The position numbers were made by a program, and so were the translations under genes. DNA of 64,000 nt, from contig SIJG01000011.1 in NCBI GenBank assembly GCA_023374025.1, positions 2,078,574 to 2,142,573 on the forward strand, read 5' to 3'. Each line of letters opens with the position of its first letter. Position 1 is the stretch's first letter. This DNA is from Heterodera schachtii. Taxonomy: Eukaryota; Nematoda; Chromadorea; Rhabditida; Heteroderidae. This document shows, one piece after another, positions 57,450-64,000 of this stretch. Under the pieces are notes generated by a model, which did no database searches, was not told the DNA's origin, and was given only the letters and a program-made list of their open reading frames with translations.

Positions 57450-59188
57450 TCACAATTTTCTATTTCGTTGCTTACCGTCCACATCATGCGTTGGCTTTTG
57501 TCCGTCGTTTGGTGCCGTCGTTCTCCGTCGTGCCATGCGTCGTCCCAGCTGTACGCCTTCTCCTCTGTCCGTCCTCCTCACCACCACAATGCCCGTCTTC
57601 GTCCTCACCATCGCTCCCTTCTCGGTCCCTCCCGTCAATGGCACGCCAAACTCATTTTCGAAAGGAAAAGTGTTCCATGGATTGCTCTGTCGCTCCTCGG
57701 CACTTCCGTCTTCCGCCATTTGTCCCGCGCCGTCCTCTGACGGCGGCAATCGCTGCAACGGCACAACGCGCCAAACGACGCGGCGGACGGCACCGCTTTT
57801 TGCTGCACATTTTCAAAATTTAATTGGTTTTTCCCTCCTTTTTTTGTGCCCCACCATTTCCGTTTTTCTTTTTCTGCTGCCAATCGCCGGCGGTAGCGCC
57901 TTTCCGCAAAAGTTTCCGTCGCAAAATGACTTTTCGTCTGCGCTTCGGCACCGATTGTTTGGCATTTGTCGTCCGATGGAATTGGCTTTGTTCACCGACG
58001 GCGGGAGGAGGAGCTGATTGTAAAGCACTGAAGGGGGAGGGGGGAAACTAAGAAATTTAAATGATTGGAAAAATATTGAAAATTCCTTGGGAAGAGAGGA
58101 GGGGGGGGGGGGGTGAGGCTGCCAATGGGCGCATGAAATAAACCCGAAAACAGAAAATTGAGACTTAATCGACAGGCAGGACAATTATGATAATTTTGGC
58201 GGGAGTGAAGTTGGCATAAATTCTCGATTTCCGTCTGAATTTGGCACCTTTTGTCCGCCACTGCGTTCGGTGCCGTCGTTCGCACTCCGACAGTTTCGAT
58301 GGGTCTGAAGAAGCGGCGCCGCGCGTTGTTCGGCGGCGCTTTTTCCGCCTCTTTTGCGTCTGTCGCATTTTCCGAAGACAAAGCGAAGAAAAGCGGATGA
58401 GGAGGAGGAGAAGAGGAAGAAGCGATTTGAACACAGAGCGATTCGTCGAAGTTGACCACGAGTTCTGACAAGAGAAAGGAAAGGGGGCGAATAATTTTGG
58501 GAAAATTAAAGCGGAATTTGCCATTTGAAAAGGAAACCCATAGACCCGGGGAGTCGAGATCGAGAATTGGTCACAAGAAAACAAGGACCGAGAATTGACT
58601 CGAGACCTAAAACCTAAGCCGAAAATATAAGCCTAAGTCTAAAGCCTAAGCCTAAAATATAAGCCTGAGCCTAAGCCTAGGCCTAGCCTAAACCTAAGTA
58701 TAAGCCTAAGCCTAGGCCTAGCCTAAGCCTAAAGTATAAGCCTAAGCCTAAAGCCTAAGCCTTAAGTATAAGCCTAAGCCTAACGTATAAGCCTAAGCCT
58801 AAGCCTAAAATATAAGCCTAAGTCTAAAGCCTAAGCCTAAAATATAAGCAAAAGCTTTAAGCATAAAAGGCCTAAGCATTTCGACCTCAACTCGAATATC
58901 TCGAGAAGGGGGGGGGGGGATTCTTCTGTCATAAATAGGCATTTAGCAGCTGAGAAGTGACACACCGTGCAGAAGCCAACCGCACAAAAGTGCCAATTTG
59001 AGCGAGACAACAATTTGTGCCCTTCTCCGTCTGATTGTGCCGTCGCCCCCTTTTGTGCCAACAACACGTCGCGGCGGTCGTGCAAACACTGGCGGCCGTT
59101 GCGGATGAACGACAGACGACGGGCGACCGTTGCGCGACGGGGAGGGGACCGCCGTGAAACGGGCGAACTGATCATGCTCAAAAGCCAT
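57450..59188 (-). CDS. possible unknown type II membrane protein (exons only partly resolved)
   Basis: Not recognised. On the minus strand, an ATG at 59188 opens MAFEHDQFARF..., then an Arg-rich segment and a hydrophobic helix (IVVSLKLALLCGWLLHGVSL), typical of a type II anchor. Downstream exon candidates are about 58165-58471 (ELVVNFDESLCVQIASSSS ... IENLCQLHSRQNYHNCPACR), about 57850-57990 (SADEKSFCDGNFCGKALPP) and 57480-57764 (NPWNTFPFENEFGVPLTGG). These stretches are GC-richer and more protein-like than flanking DNA, with Cys pairs. I could not prove the joins, so this is a set of likely exons, not a model. The TTAGGC-like tract would lie in the first intron. Confidence 0.35.
58600..58875. 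repeat. degenerate interstitial (GCCTAA)n tract, complement of TTAGGC
   Basis: About 275 bp of GCCTAA units interrupted by AAATATAA, TATAA, AGTCTAA and GGCCTA variants. On the minus strand it reads as TTAGGC, the nematode telomere unit, with TATACTTA-like interruptions giving a higher-order pattern. Confidence 0.75.
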
Positions 59189-61123
59189 TAAGGGGAGAAG
59201 TGATCGGGGAAAACGCTAAATTGGACGGAGGGTAATTAATGGGGGGGGGGAGAGGGAAGAGCGATCAAACAATAAAAAAATGGATGATGAATTGGGCGAC
59301 AGATAAACGAAGGGAATCATGGCACAGAGACGGACCCTGGGGGGAGGGGGAGAGCAAGCGGAAAGCATCCTTTTCCAAAAATGCCGAAAAATATTTAAAA
59401 ATGCCAATGCCAGGGAGGGTCCTTCCCGTTTTGACAATTCCCATTTTTGATGAGCCAAATGATCATTTTAATGGCCAATGCCAGTTTAATAATTCTTGGC
59501 CAAGAAAATCAAACTGAGATGCCCTCCCACTTTTGCGCTGCTTTTATTTTGCCATGCCAATGGAATTTCCGTCTCCGTCCGTTCGCCGCTTCTCATTCCT
59601 ACCAATTAACAACATTTAATCTCCACTCATATGCGCAAATGTGTCCTTTTATGACTTGTTTTTCCATTTAAAATGTGCCAAATAAAATTAAGAAAAAGTG
59701 CCGTGTCACGCGACACACAAAAATAATGCGATTTGAAAGAGCCTTTTAAGGAAACTCAGTTTCGTTTCCGATTTTTGGTGTGCCTTTTCTCAAATGGATT
59801 AAAAAACACTTAATTTTGTTCTTTTGATAAATGCCACAGAAATAAAAGTGCCAAGATCCTTAATGAACAAACATCGTCAAAATAATCCGACAGAATTTAA
59901 CCGAAAAATGGCACGAGACAAAATGGCATAAATTGGCCGACTTATTAGGCACAATTCCCAGATAGTTGTTATTTTGCCGAGAAATTTTGTCATAAAAGCG
60001 AAGAATTTGCTGTGTTTGTTGGCCTGAAAATTTCTTGCCCTCCCCCAAAAAGTCGGCGGGGAAAGGAAAGGTGTTTTAATGGGGGCAAGGAAATGCCCGC
60101 GGGGGCGGCGACAATTATTTTCTGCTCCGTTGACTTTGGCACATTTTTTGGCCACATCCAAGCAATAAATGCTTCTTTTTTTGAAGAAAGTCGGTCATGG
60201 ATTTGCATTTGCCTTTGCGAGAATAACACAAGGATTTCGAAGAATGTTTGGGACGACGGGAAAATTAAGAATTAATTAATTAGTCTTTAATTAGGCCATT
60301 CTTTGGTTCCCCCCCCCCCCCCTCTCTTTTGGCCCATTTAATCCGTCGGCCTTTTGTCCGTCGGATAAAATGGCACAAAAACGGCTTCTTCCTTCAGACC
60401 AATCTTCTAAATTATTATGCAATGTGTGCATTAATTGTATTCCAAATCCCCGGTTTGTATGTGTGTGGGTGGTGGGAGGAAATCCCGCGTCTTTCCTTTT
60501 CCTTTCCGTTTGTTTCCCTCGGGGCAATTCGTCCGGCAAATAATCGTTTTGTTTTCTCCCCGCCCCCCGGGGGATGCAAATTACAAAAAAAAATAAAAAA
60601 TAATTATGTTTTCCGTGCCATTGCCTTCCCGGCGAAGACAGAAAATTGTGAAGTGATTTTGCGAAAAATGCACAAAATTGGGGGGGGGGGGGGAAGAAAG
60701 AGTTTGGAAGTGCCATTTCTGCTGATCAATCGGTGGAAAAAGTTCAAAAACAAAAATTAAATTAATTCGACTAAAATTTCACGAGATTCGAACCATCAGA
60801 GCGAAATTTTGACCCCGGAAAATTAAAAAACACAAATTCGAGACTTAAAAAAGCCAAATTCGGTTGACCAAAAAATCCATGACAAATGAGCAGTGGGCAA
60901 AATTTAATCGAAAAACACATTAATTTATTTGTTTTACTGACGAAATTTAACGGCACTGTGAAAAGGCACAAAGGGAAGAGAATGGCATTTGAATTTGATC
61001 AAAGGCAACGGCAAAATGTTGGCATTTTGGAGGATTTATTTTTGCGATTTGTCTCAAAAATGCCACGACAAAAAACGAAAGGACAAAGCAACGGAAAATG
61101 AACGATGAATGAATGAATATTCA
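59189..61123. other. AT-rich intergenic region
   Basis: No supported coding exon on either strand. Poly-G/poly-C runs at 59240, 60310 and 60679. Confidence 0.4.
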
Positions 61124-61402
61124 TCATCTCCCCCGCCCACCAATTGCGCACTTTTTTCGCTTTGCTTTTGGTTTCGTTTTCATTTGCCCCACAAAATTTG
61201 GCTCATGGATTTCTCCTTCGCCTCCCCCTCCTCCACAATTGCCATGGCCGTTGTACGGTTGGCATTGGCATAGAATGCCGTCGTCGTCGTCAGCGCCCGA
61301 GGGGTCGTCGCGCGACCGCTAACCGAAGACTCTCGGCGATGGGCGGCGTGGGATTAAGCGCGTAATACGGCGCCCCGTCTCCCGCCAGCAGCTAATCTGT
61401 TC
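61124..61402 (-). CDS. possible C-terminal exon(s) of an unknown protein
   Basis: GC-rich island. After an acceptor-like GATTAG, the frame LLAGDGAPYYALNPTPPIAE runs on to SLRL. One frame away, ADDDDGILCQCQPYNGHGNC continues through a Gly-rich segment to a basic end (KTKPKAKRKKCAIGGRGR) and TGA at 61124. The two frames overlap around 61310-61330, so either a splice or a single-base indel joins them. Function unknown. Confidence 0.3.
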
Positions 61403-62412
61403 ACAGCGCGGACTACGGAGGACAAATCCGTCGGTGTAAAAATGCCGACGGCGTTGGCATTTTTTTCTTATTCTCGCCACCGGCGGAGGGACGGCGCGGC
61501 GATGACGGAGAAAAGAAAAAGTTAAAAATGCAATTTTTTGGAGGATGGACGAACAAACAATGGACGGAGGGAGAGAGGGATCAGACGGACACTGAAAAAT
61601 GCCGAAACCGCGAAAATATTAGGGAATTATTGGGGGGAATATTAGGGAATTATTAGGGGGAATTTAGGGAATTATTGGGGGAATTTAGGGAATATTATTG
61701 GGGGAATTTAGGGAATATTAAGGAATTATTGGGGGAATTTAGGGAATATTAAGGAATTATTGGGGGGGGGCGGCACCCGGAACAAAATTTTGCATAAGAA
61801 CGGCATTAATAATCGGCTGATCGCCAGCACAGCTAAAGCAGCAGCATTTGGTGGCACGAAGGGCTTCTTGCAGCGCCAGCGGTCTTTGAATTTGCCAATT
61901 TTTGCGTATCCTTCGAATGACTAATAAAATGGGGGGGGGGGGAGATTAAGAAAATCGTAAATTAAAATTGGAAAAATTAAAAACGGACGGAAGGAAAACA
62001 AGCGAAAAGTGACATTCATTTTGGGGTTTCAATTTATTAAAATTAAATTTAAAAATGCATTTAATGGCAAAAAAATTCCGTATTTTGAATTTTGTTAATC
62101 TTAATAACTTCTGATTGAGCATTTGACGATATATTTGCGAACAAAAGGGACCAAAAATTAATTTGCATACAATTAAAAAATATGGCGGAAATTAATTAGT
62201 GCCAAAAAGACGAAAACCAAAAATGGCAAAAAAAAAGGGGGAGGAGCACTGCCATTATTACATATTGTAAAAGGCAACTAATTCACAAAGTTAAATATGA
62301 AAAAAGAGGAGAAAATGCAAAATGAAATTTATTATATGTATTAAATAAAAAATAAAATAAAAAATAAATTACAAAAATACAAATTTAACAGTTATTTATT
62401 GTCACTTTCAAA
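61403..62412. other. intergenic spacer
   Basis: Contains the minisatellite and AT-rich sequence. The stretch just right of 61765 up to 62412 includes the OSTC 3' flank. No gene supported. Confidence 0.4.
61617..61766. repeat. minisatellite of TTAGGGAATTATTGGGGGAA-type units
   Basis: About 150 bp of short units (AATTTAGGGAATATT, AAGGAATTATTGGGGG) in varying order. AT/G-rich; not the telomere unit. Confidence 0.85.
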
Positions 62413-63461
62413 TTAGGACTGAAGGTAATCGGGCAATTTCATCTTCATAAACATTCGCGTGGTGAAGAAGCCGATGCACAGCAAGGAGAAGCCGAGTCCG
62501 AAAAGCATCATTCGGTTGTTTTTGGCAGTCAACGGATGGGTGCACTTGTCCAAAATGATAATGCCAAGGCCGAAAATTGGGGGAAATGGGGGCCATTTTA
62601 ATTTATATTTGAAATAGAAAAAAGGGGGGGGGGGAGTAACACAGGATGAAAAACTTAGTGAAACTCAAATTTGAAACGGTTTTAAAGGGCGGAAAGTGCC
62701 AAAAACTTTGGCACAATATTTCCATTTTTGTCCCAAACGAAACGCTCAAAAACGAAAGAGCCAAGGAAATGAGAATGGGAGCCACCAACCTCCGAGACAA
62801 AACATCAGCGAAGCGACGAGGCCCTCCATAATGTATTGGCCATTGACGCGGTAGGGCATTATGGCCACTGAAAGAGGGGGGAAATTTTCAAAAATTTCAA
62901 AAGAAAATCCATGAGAAAATTTATTATTGCCTGGCCGACTGTTGCCGCGTTCATCCACCGTGGAGCCTGGCAAAATTAAGAAGAAATGACCAAAAATGAA
63001 GCATATTACTCGTCTAATGACAATTTAATAGTCAAATGCCAAAATCGACAAATTTTAATGCCTTAAAATAATGGCATAAAAAGGACCAATTTGTCTGTGT
63101 TATGAATGCAGAACGGCACTTTTTATTGCATAAAACATGAACGTTCATTATTCATTGACAAAAGTCAGAATTTCCGATAGTAAAGTATAAAATTTCAAAT
63201 TTGTAAAATGGGAGAAATCAGTGAAAAGTGCCGACCGATGGACGGAGGTTCGTTGATCACATCGTAAACAATGCCACCGGAGACGAGGAAATAAGTGAGA
63301 AGGATGAAGAAAAAGGTTTGCATCGGCGAGGGGAACTGAAAAAGAGCGAATTTTAACAATTTAAAAAAAACATTGCAAACCGTAAACCATCGCGGCAAAT
63401 TAATGCGCAAATTGGGCGGGTCGATGACCGAAAAAATGGTTTTGTCCAGCAGAGTTTCCAT
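62413..63461 (-). CDS. ostc: OSTC, oligosaccharyltransferase complex subunit (DC2-type)
   Basis: ER membrane subunit that docks the STT3A oligosaccharyltransferase to the translocon for co-translational N-glycosylation. Exons 63381-63461, 63236-63335, 62941-62976, 62790-62867 and 62413-62570 join exactly in phase to about 150 residues, the family length. It starts METLLDKTIFSVIDPPNLRI. Three TM segments follow (FFFILLTYFLVSGGIVYDVI, VASLMFCLGG with GLGIIILDK, and GLGFSLLCIGFFTTRMFMKM), ending KLPDYLQS. The highly conserved YRVNGQYIMEG loop is present. Two splice oddities: intron 3 starts GC (CCAG|GCAATA), and intron 4, fixed by phase, ends TTTTCG just before 62570 instead of AG. Confidence 0.93.
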
Positions 63462-64000
63462 AAAAAAATGCGAAACGAATTTGGACTTTTGCTAAAAGGG
63501 AAAATGCGGAAAATTAAAAGGAATTGGAAAAAGTGCAATTAATTAGAAAAGAATTTTTTTAACGAATAAAATGCCAAACTTTTGCGTTGTTTCTCAATTT
63601 AAATTTTTGGTAATTGTTACAGTCAAAAAGAGCAAAAAAAAAACATTGTACGGTAGCGATGGTGTTACAATTATTTACACCATCACATTCGAACCTGAAA
63701 ATAGGTATAAAAAAAAAGGAATACCGAAAATCGGTCAAGAATCCAGCTTAAAGTCTATGAATGGATTGGATTTTCGTGATTATGCCCTAGGGGGTTTTAG
63801 TCGTTGGATTTTGCACAAAATCAGGATGAAAATTTCGTTAACTTCTGACAGGGTCTCCCATGATAGACTTTGTTGTCTATATTTAATAAAAGCAAAATGT
63901 AATATTAAAAATAAAATTAAAAAATAATTACCAAAAATATATTTTTATAAAAAATTAAAAAATTGAATGGCATATGCGAAATGATTGACGGCGGAATGGC
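63462..64000. other. window edge, AT-rich
   Basis: A plus-strand frame at 63571-63927 (GIPKIGQESSLKSMNGLD...) has a less AT-biased middle but no recognisable domain. It could be a repeat remnant. Not called. Confidence 0.3.

Noticed and set aside
63571..63927. 118-codon frame at the right edge, possible transposon fragment
   Set aside because: No transposase, reverse transcriptase or terminal repeats visible. AT-rich composition could give this by chance.
1..64000. Prokaryotic features: operons, CRISPR, attachment sites, riboswitches
   Set aside because: Spliced genes, Scratch, SNARE, ESCRT and OST subunits show a eukaryotic nuclear genome. No direct-repeat spacer array was seen.

Overview
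This is a piece of eukaryotic, AT-rich nuclear DNA with intron-rich genes, almost certainly from a nematode. The evidence is a ZP-domain (cuticlin-type) gene, a Scratch/CES-1 five-finger gene, nematode-sized 45-200 bp introns mixed with longer ones, and a degenerate TTAGGC (nematode telomere-type) tract. An unusually high share of GC-AG introns (about 9 of roughly 70 modelled by hand) and very frequent poly-G/poly-C runs make me favour a tylenchid, perhaps a cyst-nematode relative. That placement is inference. All gene models were joined by eye from splice sites, reading phase and family similarity.

Layout, left to right. 0.2-2.6 kb: tartrate-resistant-type purple acid phosphatase (+), with one apparent single-base frameshift. 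2.9-5.9 kb: Scratch-type zinc-finger repressor (-). 9.8-12.3 kb: secreted ZP-domain protein (-) with a tRNA-Ala in an intron. 12.5-13.5 kb: unknown secreted protein (-). 14.3-15.3 kb: syntaxin-17 (+). 17.3-20.5 kb: SLC17-family transporter (+). 21.6-23.5 kb: unknown single-pass membrane protein (-).

26.9-35.4 kb holds the most interesting block: five small secreted-peptide genes. Four share a signal-peptide exon, a phase-1 intron and a second exon carrying a conserved core close to Y-S-x-G-V-F-V/I-D-A-V-P-I; the fifth has the same domains in one exon. The rest of each peptide is nearly unalignable. I do not recognise this family. Gene 1 is on + and genes 2-5 on -.

38.5-44.5 kb is a head-to-head inverted gene duplication. 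An intact 12-exon coiled-coil gene (-, 575 codons) carries a Spindly motif. Its mirror copy (+) keeps exons 1-9, loses the 3' third and ends just upstream of the ESCRT-III gene CHMP6/VPS20 (44.8-46.3 kb). 46.3-53.2 kb is mostly pyrimidine-rich low-complexity DNA and minisatellites. 53.2-55.8 kb: DUSP14-type dual-specificity phosphatase (+), with two identical tRNA-Val genes in one intron. 57.4-59.2 kb: poorly resolved membrane-protein exons (-) flanking the TTAGGC-like tract. 62.4-63.5 kb: OSTC, an oligosaccharyltransferase subunit (-).

No operon-like co-function is evident. The housekeeping genes concern secretion and membrane traffic (OSTC, syntaxin-17, CHMP6), transport (SLC17) and signalling or transcription (DUSP, Scratch). 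No virus, intact transposon, rRNA or CRISPR was seen.
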